A stretch of DNA of 64,000 bases from Cokeromyces recurvatus (GCF_025118155.1 NW_026251432.1:1-64000); one strand, 5' to 3'. Shown: positions 46,558 through 60,404, counted from the stretch's first letter. Numbers and translations: made by a program. Notes: generated from the letters alone by a model not told the origin.

Positions 46558-49500
46558 TTAGAATTTTACAATATTTTCAAATTTCTTAATAGGATAAAAT
46601 TGATCAATTTTTAGTATCCAATCTTTCATATCTTCAAAATTATTTGCTTGTAGTAAATATGTATTGTTGCTGGTATAAATGGCAAAAGTATAATTTCTCT
46701 ACATATGTTGTATATATTAAAAAAAATATGGCTATAATCATACAATTATATGTACCTGGAGTATTTCTTCAAGATCAGATTTATAATCTACTATAGCTGA
46801 CGTAAGATTTAATGCACCAATTACTTCTACTTCGGATTGATCTTCATATATTATAATAAATGGCCTAATTATAGTATTATTTTGTTATAATTTTTCATAT
46901 TGTACGATGTTATAAGACTAACCTTCGAAGAACAAACCAATATTTTAACCATTTACCGTTTACATTTTCTAAATATATTAAGAAACCTTTCTTGGTCACT
47001 GTATCACTACATAGATAATAATTGTCAGTATAAATCATCATATATTTTCTGATTTTTACCTCGGATATAGTTGTTGAATATAAGCAGTAAGTTTTGGTCT
47101 GCATTGTTGATTACTTAAAAAAGTATTGTTTATACTATTGTTACTTGAGGAACTATTTAAAGATGTGACGACGGGTGGATCTTGACTAAACACAATCTAC
47201 AAGAGAATTAAATATTAAATAAATAAATAAATATGTATACATATATGTATTCATGTTATTTTTCTCTCTTTACATTTTCTCTTGTCCCAAATTGAGTTCT
47301 CCATAAACCAATTACTTTTCTTAGTATTGCTTCTGGGTTTTTTTTTTTATCTTCAAGTGCAGATTGTTCGACTAACTGAGATGAGTTATAATTCCCCTGT
47401 TGAATTGCTTTTGTTTGTGGATGTCCCGCTAATACCAAAGAATGTCTAGTTGCTGTTACACTTTCTCTATACAGCATTTTACGCCGTGCTTCTCTATAGT
47501 CAGTTATAAGTGATACACCGCGTGGTTTCCAAGAACCTATAAATTCTTCTCCACGAACATATTTATTAGCTGTATTTAATCGCCATAGTTCTCGAACTTG
47601 CCGTGTAAGCGGAGGCTTTAACTGAACAGTAAAAAAACCACTTACTTTGTGCACAAACTTTTTTTTGCTTGTGGTGCCATTTAATTTGTCATTGTCGCCT
47701 CCAAGCAAAAATTGTCTTATTGAAGAAGAAGATGAAGGTATAGTGGCATCACGACCATTTATTTGTACAGAGATATTCATATGAAATTGTAGTGGTGTTG
47801 TACACTTTTCACATATCACTTGCCATGAAAGTGTCAATCGAACATATTGATTTGACGGAGTGATACGATTTAATATAACAGAATCATGTAGTGAGCTATC
47901 CCAAGACCCTTCAGCAACCATACGAGATATTCCATTATGGGCAAGTGACATGTCCTTGCGCTCAGGAAACAAATGAACTTTAACAAGTTGAGCTGAATGT
48001 AATTGCGTTTCAATAAGCTCTCCTTTATTGTCAAGCAATCTGATATTACTAACATTGACCTCTCTAATTTGACACCATTTAAACTGCTTACCAGAATCAT
48101 GCGATAAAGTTATTAAAATACGTCTCTGTAATCCCTGTCTTAAGCAAAATATATCCTGGTAATGTTTTATATGATGATGAGTATCATTGATTTTAATACG
48201 AACAACTTTGACAGGTACATACTCTCCATCTGAATTTAATTCACAGACTTGTACCAAAGACAAGATATCATGTCGTTCTTCCATAGGAATATCGTCGTAT
48301 GTTTTACGTTTTATAGCTCTTTGCTCATCAATGAATAGTCGTCGACTTGTTAACATGTGTTTCCCTATTTTAGATACTAATACCGTCTTTTTCAATGGCT
48401 CAGGTTTCTCAGTGGATAATATAGAATTGTATTTACTGTCATATTCATTTACATGTTCTACTAGTCCTAACAAAAACTTTTCCTGAGCCTGCCCATAAAC
48501 TTCAACTGTAAGCCCCTGATTTAAAATAACTTTCATCATATTTTCTGTTATATTAATAGATAGAGTTTGACATTGATTGAATATGATAGGACTGTTACCA
48601 AAATTGCTTATAAGATCTGTTTGATATATTTTATCTGCAGCCGAATAACGCTCAACATTTCCAAATGAAGATAATCTAAACTGAGCATGAACCTGTGTAA
48701 ATTCATTTTCAGAGACACCTCTAAGTTCTTGAATTCGTATTTCAAACACTTGTTGTTGTCCTATATGTAACAAATCTTTTTTATCTAATACATATTGTTG
48801 ATCTTCTTGAGATAAAAAAATAGAAGTTATTTTCTTCTGAGGAAGATATTTTTGTGATGAGCTTAAAGGCTCTTGTTTGTGCCTTCTTGATATCGAACGA
48901 GCAATGGGTGTAACAAGAACACGAATCTGACCCATCACCTTACCAGAATTTCTACAGTAAACATCTACACAATTATCTGTATGCAACTGTAAAGTTAAAT
49001 TCTGTAATGGTATACGTGCCAATCCTATTAAGGAAAATTGAGGACATGGTGTTTCATAAAAGGGATCTTCATGATTAAAGTACTGGGTTGTAGAATGTGG
49101 ACTATCACTATAATCATAAAGTCGACGCATACGTCTTAAACGCTGCTTGAGCTTTAAAATAGACCAAATATAAGTAGTTCGATGAATATGATCTATGACT
49201 TGAATCGCCAAACAAGGTTTTGTCTCCTTCATTAAATATGTGTCTGGATCTTTTATAAATGGTTGTAAAGTAGATGCTGACTCCCAAAATGATAGTGAAT
49301 TAACTGACATATTGTCATGCACAATGACAAATTGGTATATTACATTTTTACTTAGCTCTTTGGCCATAATATTTGCCTCTTTTAAAATAATGGCAAAGAC
49401 AAGACAATCTTCAGCCATTTTCACATATCTTAGCTGACGCCATTTATTAATCGTAATGCGCATAAGTGTTTCTGCAGCATTTTTAGAAGTATGTCCAACA

Positions 49501-52490
49501 AAAAGATTATCTGTGCTTAGAGCTGTGCCAGGTGGTAAATGAGCTGAGATTCGTTTAATTTTGGATTCATACTCTAGTTTTTGTTTTTCTAATGATTTCT
49601 CCATCTCTTGCTTTATTTGAGTATATTTAGTCGCAAGCTCTTCCTTTTCTCTATTAAGTTCGTCTGTTTTCATATGGGAAAATTCAACAAGTTTTAACTT
49701 TTTTTCGTATTCTTGTTTTTGAACTTCCAGTTGGTGCTGAATTTCTTGAATTGAGTCCTTAACAAGTTGTTCTTTCTCTTCTTTGGAAATTCGTGAAGTG
49801 TTTTTATAATCTCGTTCATAAGTTTCATCTTCTTTAGTATATTCATTCTCATTTCTATCTATTTCTGTAAACACAGTAGGTACAGAAGAAAGGGTGTTGA
49901 AGTGTTTATTACTCAAAAAACTAATAGAAGTTCTAGGCGATATAGTAGACACTATAGATGTATTAGTAGATATATCACAATCAAAGTCATCATAAGGATG
50001 ATTGCTACCAGATGATATTCGTTTTCTGTTCAGGTATTTATACACTTTAATAATACCTTCTGATAACTGTTTTAAATTTTTATCCATCATATATTCGAAA
50101 TCTGTTTTTCCTTCTACTGCTGCTTTTCCGTACTTCTTTAGAGCCTCATTGTGTGCAAAACTCCAATCAACAATATTTGGAGAATCAAGTGATTGACTGA
50201 TACTATTAGTTACAGCAGAAGCAGTAATTGGCGTTTTCAAAAAATTATTTTTGTTTTCCTTTACTGTAATCATACTATATGGCGATGCTACACATTGCTG
50301 TAGCAATTGCTCCCGTTCCCTACGTACCTCGTCTGGGTTATTGAAACGAAATAAGTGATGTAATCCTGAGCCAAAAATTATCCTATATCCGCTATGCAAT
50401 ATTTTTGGTTGAAAAATTTGTACACCATTTACAAGTGTAACTGAATCCTTTCTAGGATATATAATGACTGTATTTGTATTATGATTATAGTTTTCTTCAA
50501 TAGATAACTTATTCGTATTTTTCATGGATGATATATTTTCAAAGTAGCAATGATTATCCATTATTTCAGGACCACTTAAACGTATATCAGAAGCTATATC
50601 ACTTTCCAGTCTACCCACATAAGTGATACCCGGCTTGATATGATACATTAGGCATTCTGTCATTAATGGGTCTTCGTTTAAGTTAATGATATGAATTGAT
50701 TGAGGTGCAAAGACACCCATACTCTTTTTGTCAACAATAATGCCTAATTCTTTTAAGGTCTTTTCACGCTTCCGATGGATTTCTTCAGTCTTTTTCATTT
50801 TTTCTTCCCAAGTTTGATTAACTTCTAAGAGAAGCTTTTCGGAAGATTGTAATTGCTCTATCACTTGTTCTTTTGTCAACAGACTATTACCTCTCTGTGT
50901 TGCAATAGGTGATACTGGTGAAAGAAGCAACATAGGCGATACTGTACTTGCTCCTCTAGTATTAGATGAAGAGTGACTATTTGGTCGACTACCTAACTTT
51001 CTTTGTTGAATAATCTTTTCAACTTCTTCAGGAGCATAAATCATTAAGGTATCACGAAGAGCCTGAAGCTCCTCTTTCAGTTCACGTATAATTCGTGCAT
51101 TAGGATCCTCATTAACAACTGGTTTATTTTTTATACGTTTTGCTTGATCAGCATAACGTAAAGTACTTAATGTTTCATCATAGTCAGCAGGTGAAATAGT
51201 AGCTATCATTGCTGTTTTTGAATTACCACCTAGGGAGTCCTTCAAGAGCCATGTGAGGACCGAGTCACGATAGGGTATAAAAGTATTGTTACTAGATGTG
51301 GATGATCGTTTTGATATAGGCTGGGAGGACTGCTCTGCTAGAGCTGAGATTACTTTTCCTAAAGTAGTAAGTGATTTATTTATGTTGGCGCCTTCTTTGA
51401 GTCTAATTCCTGTTGCACCAGTGCTATTTGCTCTTTCACTTCCTGCTAAATCAACTAAACTAATACGAGAAGCTTTTTCAGTTACATTATCAGCAAATGG
51501 ATCAAGTCTACTTGATGTTAGAAATAATGTGAATACTGCATGAGAACGAGATGATGTTTCATTCATATTAGTAACTGCCACAGTTCTAGCCTATCATATG
51601 TATAAACATGATCAATAAATTTAGAATACAAATATATTTCGTAGAGATATTTACTTTATTTCCCTCATTCATTAAATGGTCTACATCTTCATATGAAGTA
51701 ACAACAAGACGAGAAAGATCTTCAACATAGGGACCGATAGTTGGATGCTCTCTTACTTTTAAATTCCCTTTATTACCTGGATTTAATAAATCACGTACTC
51801 TCTCATTGTAAATCTCAATATAAGATACTTCGACTTGAAATTTGACTGTATCATCTGTAAGATATGATATTCTTTCGAATAATTCTAAGCATGTGCGCGG
51901 AATAATCCCTTTATCTTCTCCATAACCTATCTAAAAGTTTATATAAAATTATTACCTTTACTTTTATTAGTATGTTAAATGGAAATGTTTACCATTGAAT
52001 ATGATTTACCAGAACCTGTTTGGCCATCTATAAATATATTGAAATATATTAACATATACGTACTGAACTTAAAACATTATCCCCTATTATTTACATGCGA
52101 AAATACAACAATTGTAGCCATCAAATGCATGATCTAAAAGTTCCTTTCCGAGATCATCATAGATTAATCCTTGGTCTGCATAATAAGAATCAGATTTATC
52201 TACAGACCAGTAAGATCTATCGAATGTGAATATCTTTTCGTTGTCTTCTTCCTCTTTATAAAATTTGTTTTTTTGATGCAAATTCGTTACTAGTTTCTTG
52301 TGATTCATGATAATAGTTTTATTCCCTTCCATACGTACAATACATGTTGCCCCTCTTGCTTTTTCTATGTGTGGGGAGAGTGAGAAAAAATAAAATAAAA
52401 TAAATGCAGATGATGATGAATGCGTCATTGCAATGTACCTCTTGCATTCATTGGTCGACACCGTACAACAACTTTAACATTCCCACCCAT
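46558..52490 (-). CDS. Kinesin-3 (Unc104/KIF1 type) motor, 1806 aa
   Basis: The nine exons are 52439-52490, 52095-52364, 51993-52027, 51655-51930, 47274-51590, 47060-47196, 46923-47006, 46756-46864 and 46558-46698; all phases join, giving 1806 aa. The N-terminal motor (about 1-370) has [11 protein letters not shown], the P-loop [11 protein letters not shown], switch [11 protein letters not shown] and switch [12 protein letters not shown]. An FHA domain follows (about 495-620; [20 protein letters not shown]), then coiled coil ([20 protein letters not shown]), a KIF1B-like/DUF3694 region, and a C-terminal PH domain (about 1697-1805; [20 protein letters not shown]). This is the full kinesin-3 layout. 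Such motors carry vesicles and endosomes along microtubules, and the PH domain binds phosphoinositides on the cargo. The start is the ATG before [12 protein letters not shown]. Confidence 0.95.
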
Positions 52491-52705
52491 ACTAAACTTC
52501 GTATATATGTGTATATATGTGTATGGTATCTTGCTTTGATAAATAAATCTATTATTTCCAAAATTAATAATTTTCCGAGATAAAAAAAAAAAAAAAAAAG
52601 AAGGTACACTATTGTTGCCCTATATATTCTAAATCTAATTGATTAACTCATTAAACATAATTGAACTTTTTTTTATATACATATGTTATGTATACATAAT
52701 ATACT

Positions 52706-52816
52706 TTAAACCGGTTGGCTTTCTGAAGTCCCTATTGCATTTATGTATGACAAATAAATGAAAGCTATGATAAAAGGGATCGAAACAATGTAAAAAGGTA
52801 GAATAGAACGGGACAT
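52706..52816 (-). CDS. Possible 36-aa single-pass membrane protein
   Basis: A short frame from ATG 52816 (MSRSILPFYIVSIPFIIAFI) has one strong hydrophobic helix of about 22 residues and a polar C-terminus (GTSESQPV). A pyrimidine-rich tract with an AAAG acceptor-like end precedes it, so it may be the last exon of a slightly longer small gene. It lies between the kinesin and PAK genes. No family was recognised. Confidence 0.25.
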   Translation of the reverse strand: MSRSILPFYIVSIPFIIAFIYLSYINAIGTSESQPV

Positions 52817-53036
52817 GAAATTTTGTTTTACTTTAAAAAAAAAAAATATGTATACACATATGATTGTTAGCAATATATTAATATGACGTATTGAGCACAA
52901 AAGAAAGATATAGCAAATATATAATATGACTTTCTATAAAGACGAATACATATTTATTATGAGTTCAATTATTATGAATATTAAAGACTGCTTATAAGGG
53001 TATACATATATAAAAGGAATTCATCATGTTATATTA

Positions 53037-55329
53037 TTAATAAGTATTTTCACTGCTTGTATTTTCTCTTGCTGCACAAATTAAAGGGGAAAGTGATCTA
53101 AGAGGATCTGCTATTGTTAAAAAAGGATGCTTCAGCATCTCTTCTGCTGAAGGCCGAATATCTGGTTCAACTTCGAGACATTTGGATAAAAAGTCTCTAA
53201 AATCTTCTGATAATGACTCAGGACTCTGAAGTGTAGGTGTACCATTTGTGGCAATCAAATAAAGCGCTCTTAAGGGACTTTCATTTAAATAAGGTGGCTC
53301 TCCTTCTACCATTTCAATAGCCATAATACCTAATGACCATACATCTACTTTTGGCCCGTATTCTTTACGAGTTACTACTTCTGGTGCCATCTATAAAAAG
53401 AAAAAAAAATATTTCCTAAGTACATAATTTAAATTAGCTTTTTTTTTTCTTTCAGTTACCCAATAGGGAGTACCAACCATAGTGGTGCGCTTTGCTTGAC
53501 TTTCATTCAACTGAGCGCAGAACCCAAAATCAGCTAAATATTAAATATTAGATTAAATAATTGAACAAAATAGAAAAACTGTACTGTACTTAGTTTAATA
53601 TCTCCCTGAAGGCTCAGTAAAATATTATCGCTCTTAATATCTCTATGAATGACACCATGACTATGCAGATGATGTAAACCTTTTAAGACTTCCTTACAAA
53701 CAGCGGCAATTTGACCTTCTGTCATCATATTGCATGTAACAACATCTGTTAAACTACCGCCCTCCATATATTCCATTACCACCCAAAGATCTCCTTTCCA
53801 GAGATAGGAGTCCAAATAATTAACAATATTTGCATTTTGTGATTTTTTCATTACTAGTATTTCATTAATGATCAATTCCTTTTTAGGTTGTTGCTCTAAA
53901 TTCATTTGTTTAATTGCTACAGGTATGATATCAATTACCCCATTGTCACATGCTATTGTACGATGTGCAATAAAGACCCCACCAGATGCCCTAAAATATA
54001 AAATACATTATGATTAATAAATATTTATATTTCTTGTTTAGAAAGTTACCCTTGTCCGATTTTGATCATATCTTTGTAAATTTTATTTGGGTTTACTGTA
54101 TAACAAATATCTTTCAACTGACTTAAAACATCCGATTCCAATGATTTTTTTTGTTCCTTTGGCTTTCGCTTAATAACAGGTGGATAGTTTTCTATTTCTA
54201 CTTCCTTTTTTAATAATTCTTCTTTTTGCAGTATTTGTTTCTCTTTATCTTTTTTTGTAATTCAATGTGGGTTGCTGTGTCAATTATAGAGTTTCCTGTC
54301 AGTAAAGTCTTTGAAGGATGAAAGATGGTAGATTCGATTTTATTTTTTTGAGTCCCTACTACAGAAAAACAAAAGGACATTATGTTCAGTTTTATTCACA
54401 ATCCTATACAAATACTTCTTTTTTAAAGTGATAAAAGATATTATACCTATTACAGATGCTCGATTTGATGATTCCTATTTAAAAAAAAATTGTATTTCAA
54501 TATCTTCACGAGTACTGCTATATCTTTATATTTACCGTAGAGGAACGTTTAGCATAATCAGGAAGCTTAAATCTGGATAACCTACGTAGTGATTTGGAGA
54601 TAGCGTTCTTTGTTGAAACTTTATGCTGATATTCGAGTGAATTAGATCTACAAAGACTAATGCTGCTACTATTTCTAAGATTAATAGTAGCCTTTGGTAT
54701 TTTATGCCAAACAGTTTCATCTGAATCTCTTGTTTTTTGATAAAATTCAATAGCATTAATGACAGCCTATACCAAGGAGTTAGTTTTCGTTTTATACACT
54801 TTTCTCCTTTTTTTTTTTTTTATTTTTATTTTATTTTATTTTTTTAATTTTTATTTGTTTGTTTACCTGAGGATTTTGTTCCTGTTCAACTTGAGTAATT
54901 CCGCTAGCTTTTAAAAGAATATGCCATTCTCTAGGAAGCCCTGTAAACTTGCCTGTGTTGATATCAAAGCCAACATGAGTAACATGCCTTGTATTATATG
55001 GAGAAGATATATCCATAAGCGGTGATGCAGATATATTACCATCATGATCCTCATACTGAATATTAATGCTATTATTAGGTGAGCTTGTCATTAATTCTAT
55101 ATAAATCAAAAAAAACATTACTATAAAGACTAATTATATTGTATTACTGATAATACTAACCAACAATTTTATCTAATACTCCTTTAAATTTATCTCGAGT
55201 CTTTTCTTCAGTATACTTTGGTTGTGACATGCTATTATTAATGCTCATAGAAGGCAATGCTTGCATTGTAGAAGATATATGTTGAGCTGATGTATTATAA
55301 AGTTTAGTCACACGAGATTTTGATGTCAT
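53037..55329 (-). CDS. PAK/Ste20 protein kinase with CRIB domain (about 598 aa), one homopolymer frameshift
   Basis: The exons are 55161-55329, 54867-55096, 54536-54766, 54447-54474, 54050-54358, 53590-53990, 53460-53533 and 53037-53390. The CRIB/PBD lies at about residue 88-125: [33 protein letters not shown] basic linker follows (KRKPKEQKK), then the kinase: GQGASGGVF loop, [16 protein letters not shown] with catalytic Lys, [27 protein letters not shown], the activation-loop [14 protein letters not shown], and [20 protein letters not shown]. It binds Cdc42/Rac-GTP and phosphorylates polarity and MAP-kinase targets. Exon 54050-54358 is one base short: a run of seven A residues (54250-54256) breaks the frame where eight would keep it. 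A sequencing error is as likely as a mutation. The start is uncertain: the frame is open upstream to about 55440 without an ATG, and a short exon MQEYKPK at about 55501-55523 is possible. Confidence 0.85.
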
Positions 55330-55440
55330 AGATAAACTTTTAGTTTTAATAGAATTATATACTAATTTAAATTTTTTGTTAGAACAGTAATGATGGCTAC
55401 TGCCACTTAAGGCATTGTAGAGAGGAACTTCTTCATCCAA

Positions 55441-56449
55441 TTTTATTAAACATTATATCATAAAATTTACAACTATATACGAATCTTTGTAATATTTATT
55501 TACCTTTCGGCTTATATTCCTGCATACAATTTGTGTATATGAGCGGGAAAAAGGCGCAAGAAAATAAAAAACAAAAGAACAAAAATCTTTTCTATATATT
55601 TGTTTAAGGAGTTTTTAGTAAAATAGTTCAATTTATGAAGGGAGTTAAAGGATTTATATATTCAGGAGCATAATTAACTTAAGCTGAATTCTTCTCCCTT
55701 CCAAGTTATAAAATGCCTGTTAAATACAAGATAGTTATTTATAATGAATATATTGTCTAAATTTTCCTTTACAATTGTTTGTGTTTGAAATTGAAGAATA
55801 AGGATTATAATTTTTATTTCTTTAATCAAGGATTTTTTAGTCCATACAAAATTTTGTATGGCCACTCAATTTTTTGTGAATTATTACGATTTTTTTTTCT
55901 TTTTTTGCTATCAAACCAAAAAAAAAAAATCGAAATATTTATAGTAATTATATGATAAGAAATGACAAATTTACTGTTATAATACTTATATTCCCTTCAT
56001 ATTTATGCACTTGGATAAACATTTTTAGGGAGTGACTGATTTACCCTCTAACAATTTTCCATTGTAACCATTCTTATTACTTCTTTAATATAGTTAATTA
56101 TACAGTATGTTTTTTATCAAATTATCGCTTTTTTTTTCGATTTGGCTTGTCGTACATTATAGTGCCACTTATCGCATTTTCAAATTCTATTTACGCCTTT
56201 TCCTTTTTGAAAACGGCAACGCATCTTATCGGCACTATGCATATACGATTATATATTTTTTATTGATTTTTTTTTCTTAAAGCCCATTCAATCATAATAA
56301 AATGATATTGTATTTCCTAGATAAGATCAAAAAGAGGAAAAATAAACCAAGAAACATTTTGATAGTTAAAAGGAAAAAAAAAAAGGTAAAGAATGGAAAA
56401 CGAACAAAGAATTATATCTTCAAATACTAGACTAATTACTGAATAGCCA
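55441..56449. other. AT-rich upstream region of the PAK gene
   Basis: Apart from the possible first PAK exon near 55501-55523, no coding sequence is supported. Confidence 0.4.
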
Positions 56450-56830
56450 GTTAATTAAGTCAGTGCCAAGAGAATATGGGATTTTAGATGTGATTTTACC
56501 ATGGTGAAGATAATCAAGTTCAAAAAGCATACTACATATTGTCAGTCAGTTAATGACCTATGCAGAAACGGGGGGAGGGGAGCTGTTTTGTTCAAAAAAA
56601 TGACTTTCTACACTTGCTAGGAAGGTGACTGAGTAGAAAAGGTAAAGAGTCGGTCACAGTGATGAGCATTGGTAATCGGCGGTGCATATTTAAACAGACA
56701 GTAGCATGAGATCAAGTAAGCCTATCATTTGAATAGAAAAGACATGGCTTTGGAATACCACCAGGTAACCAACTGAAGCGTCAGTGTAAAGCACAACTAC
56801 ATTCAATTTGAGTCATGGGCACTAAGTATA
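56450..56830 (-). mobile_element. LINE-C-like ORF2 C-terminal fragment
   Basis: The minus strand reads WLPGGIPKPCLFYSND and MHRRLPMLITVTDSLPFLLS, matching the order of LINE-C (LPGGKPKGCIFHSYHNWSRR, QHRLYMPNLVEDPISF). Stops interrupt it. It is the third LINE-C relic in the window. Confidence 0.6.
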
Positions 56831-57051
56831 TACACTATTTCTGAAAATTATTAGAAATTAAAAATTAGACAGGAATACGACTACAGCCTGATTAAAATTT
56901 TGTCCAAATATTCCAAATAGGATTCTTTAATTTAGATAGACCTTCGCTCCAAACAATCGTCGATTTTTTTTTTACTGAATTTCTGCAAAAAGCACTATAG
57001 ATCACTAAATAGTATGCTATTGCATGCATCTCTGATGCATGGAATCAAATG

Positions 57052-57840
57052 TCATTCCCTTAAAAGTATTTCTTTTTTTGAGTTTGCTCTTACAGACTGA
57101 CTAAATATATTATTGTGCTTGTGGATAGATGCATTACCCATAATGAGATAATAACATTTGAATTGTTTATACTGAACCATAATATCTAATGTGCTCGCAA
57201 TAAAATTAAAGTAATGGCTGGTGATGGTAATAGCTGTGCCTTTTGCATCATCTGTGGTCCTCTTAACTCTTTTATTATTGTCTAATTTTTTCTTCTTTAA
57301 TGATGCAACTTTTGGTACTCTAATCTTGATATTAACAATTCCGTAAGGTGATACGGCACCAAACATGATAGTTAACTTTGTTTTTGTCTTTGGAGTCTTT
57401 ACCATCACACGTGTTCCCTTTCACAACCTTTTTCATATTGATATATAATCCTGTTTCATTAATAACTACACAACTGCTTTTGTAATCCATATCGGTATCC
57501 AACTACTGTTTAACCCAATTGTACCTTATCTCAATTTTTTCAGGGCTATTTCTTTCCTCAGAGTGAAAATGAGCCCTCTTACAATTCATCTTGCACTTTT
57601 TTTTTTTTTTTTTGATTTATTAAAAGCTGATTTAGATATTGGAAATTTACAAATTCGTTTGTCACATTTTCTATCCTTTGATCAAGAGTTAGGCCTATAT
57701 CATCGCTATCAATTAGCTTAATAAGGTGCTTGAGATAGTCATCAGTTAAGATAAGGATTCTGTCTATATACCGTCCGCTTCCAGACTCTCTCTGTTCAAC
57801 ATAATCATCTGATACTTCAACACTCTTTCAATGCTAGTTA
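57052..57840 (-). pseudogene. Tc1-like (IS630/Tc1) transposase, DDE part, decayed
   Basis: Across stops the minus strand reads HLIKLIDSDDIGLTLDQRIE, then KGTRVMVKTPKTKTKLTIMF, GAVSPYGIVNIKIRVPKVAS and HYFNFIASTLDIMVQYKQFK with CYYLIMGNASIHKH. The last motif is the second catalytic block, normally containing Asp-Asn-Ala; here Asp is replaced by Gly. The protein ends soon after at 57052 without the final Glu region. It is inactive. Confidence 0.7.
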
Positions 57841-59444
57841 AAGGCAGTAGTGGAAGGAGTTTTTATTTATTTTGCTGCACCACGAATTTCTATTTACCAA
57901 GTAAATAAAATAAAATAAATAAATAAAAACTTCAATTCTAAACGCAAATCATAGTAAGTACCAGATTGAGACAAAAAATAAAACTGATATGTAAGTTTCT
58001 ATAAGTTAAGAATATAAAAGACTTATTATATGGCAGCATTTATTTATATAATTTGCTTGTTTTAATATCTACTCCTATAACTTCTATAATGAACACTACA
58101 AACATCTTTTTATTCCTTCTTCATTATTATAGTTATTGATTAAAATAAGGAATGTTATTTACAAAATTGAAGGCAGATGATAAATTAAATTAACAATGCT
58201 ACTATTTTTCATTGTTTGGGGGAAGAATATTCGGCTAAACTTGTGTAAGCTCCTGATGCAATTATAATACCTCTTAGGAATATATATACTGATTATTACA
58301 TAAATAGAAATATGCCAAGATTTTTCTTAAAGAAAACAAACAAAGAAAGCAGTTGATAATAGCTATACAACAAAGTGCTTAGGCATAATCATTTGAAGTG
58401 AATAAAATAACATTATATTGAAAGAAGATTATGATTATACTACTTTGCTCAATTTTAAAATATAGAGTATATTATCTTAAAGATTTTAAGGAGCCATTGA
58501 ATTAGTATTACAGCTTGAAACTTGGATACAATAATAGTAGCAATAACTATTTTATATATAAACTAGCTTATTGTAATAATATGATAAAAACGCTTATATT
58601 TGTATAACAAAAACAGATTTATATGCTGTACAAACATAACTATAATTTATGATAACCTGAAAAACTATACAAATTTCTTTTTGTACTGTTTAGATGGTTG
58701 AATAACGACTCATATAACAATGATGTCTTCCGATGTGTTTTAACATTGTAATACTATTAAAAATACATCAACATAAATAAAGGTCACATCAAATATCGAT
58801 AAATCAATCTGATTCAGGCTAACTAAAGAATGTCTGTGCAAGTTAAAAGAATTTTTGTTTGTTTACATATTAATATGTATATGCATGTACCTAAAGAAAC
58901 TATCTGTTCTTTACACACTCATGTTACTTTTAATTTAAGAATTCTGTAAATATTTTGTCAGAATAGGCATATCATTTTGAAGATTTCATTAAAGTTAACA
59001 TATTTATAGAAAAAGCTCTCTCTCTTTTCTTTTCTTTTTTTTTCACTATTTGATATTGGTAGACATAATATACATATTACTCTCTTTTATTTTTAGTCGT
59101 TGGACTAATTTTTTTTCTTTCTCTTAATGTACATTAATGATGTATTTAAGGCATTAAATTGGATAGGTCATTATTTGAAATAGCATCAAATACGATGTAT
59201 TTAGTATAATTTAGTTTTATCTTCACTTACATTTGCTCAATTATATTAAACGATGATAATTTAAAAGAAAAAAAAAGGGAGGGTATCTATAATTTTTTTT
59301 TTCATTTGATGTATGAATATAAACATTATATATCACTGGATAAACTTTTTCTGTAGCATTATATTGATTAATAATATTCATAATAACCAGCATTTTTCAT
59401 ATTTTGACTCTTTTCTTCAGGAAAAAAAAAAGTAATAGTAGATG

Positions 59445-59482
<38 letters not shown>

Positions 59483-60040
59483 AAACTAAACCTTTCTCAC
59501 TTTTGGTGGTGGTGGTGGTGTTATAACGCTTATAAACCATGTAACACTAATAAATACTATAAATTGAATAGGTAAATAGACTTATTAAAATCTTATTTAC
59601 GATTTTTTTTTTTAACATCTGCTACAAACAGTATATTTCATTTATGACTGTTTTGGAAGCAATAGTTCTAACTGTCAATAATGGTTACTTCCTATAATAA
59701 GAGAGTGTTGTTATGATTAATAAATAGAAATGTTATGCTGAACTTAGAAAACTGGTACCTTTTTTTATGTCCATATCAAAGTGCCGTTTATTTTATTTTT
59801 TTTATCTTACTTTAGATTTTGTTATAGAAAGTAGGATCAAATTATGATTCAAGATCAATGAACTTTCTGATTCTTTTTTCTCACTCAAAATTATACGCAG
59901 GCTTAGTATTACTCTTATTATCTATGGCAATGTGTTTATTTATATTTGAATGCTTCATTTTGAAGATGCTAAATTAATTCAACCTCCAGAATGTCTTTTC
60001 GAACCCAGCAAAATAGGTTCAAAATTATGAATTGAATGAC
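57841..60040. other. AT-rich gene-free stretch
   Basis: I see no coding sequence on either strand. It includes a 33-nt T-run at 59447-59479 followed by a short GGT repeat. Confidence 0.45.
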
Positions 60041-60042
60041 CA

Positions 60043-60050
60043 TATAAATA
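60043..60050 (+). promoter_or_regulatory. TATA-like element upstream of the 87-aa ORF
   Basis: TATAAATA lies 91 bp before the ATG at 60141, a spacing compatible with a Pol II core promoter. In DNA this AT-rich the match alone is weak evidence. Confidence 0.3.
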
Positions 60051-60140
60051 TACAGCATTTATCATCCTGCATTTTATTTTACTCTACCTTTTATTCTATT
60101 TATTTATTCATTAATTTATTTATTTTTTACTGTTTGCGAT

Positions 60141-60404
60141 ATGAATTGTAAAAATAAGAAAAAATTACCTATGCGGAAGCTTATTATTATGGATATTTTA
60201 CCTCCTACATCATTGTCTACAACTCAGAAGGCTTCACTAATAATGAAGAAAAACGACACTACAATACCCAAAAAATCAGTTCAATTTTCAAAAGTAATTG
60301 TTGTAAATAGCCCTAAAACAGTTTACTTGATGAAAAATAATCAAACTCCTGGTACAACAAGAATGATTGTTAACAATCGATTTTTACAACAACAGCAGAG
60401 CTAA
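60141..60404 (+). CDS. Hypothetical 87-aa basic protein with RVxF-like motif
   Basis: I do not recognise it. The frame from ATG 60141 to TAA 60404 is intron-less, basic (MNCKNKKKLPMRKLIIMDIL) and ends in a Gln run. Near the middle, KKSVQFSKVIVVNSP contains K-S-V-Q-F, which fits the RVxF docking pattern for protein phosphatase 1. Many small fungal proteins share a V-x-F-S-x(4)-V core of this kind. A TATA-like box lies upstream and A/T-rich, polyadenylation-like DNA downstream. It is more GC-balanced than its surroundings, which favours a real gene. Confidence 0.45.
   Translation: MNCKNKKKLPMRKLIIMDILPPTSLSTTQKASLIMKKNDTTIPKKSVQFSKVIVVNSPKTVYLMKNNQTPGTTRMIVNNRFLQQQQS

Noticed and set aside
52706..52900. 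64-codon version of the small membrane ORF
   Set aside because: The first 28 codons read through a pyrimidine tract that looks like an intron end; only the 36-codon part is kept, at low confidence.
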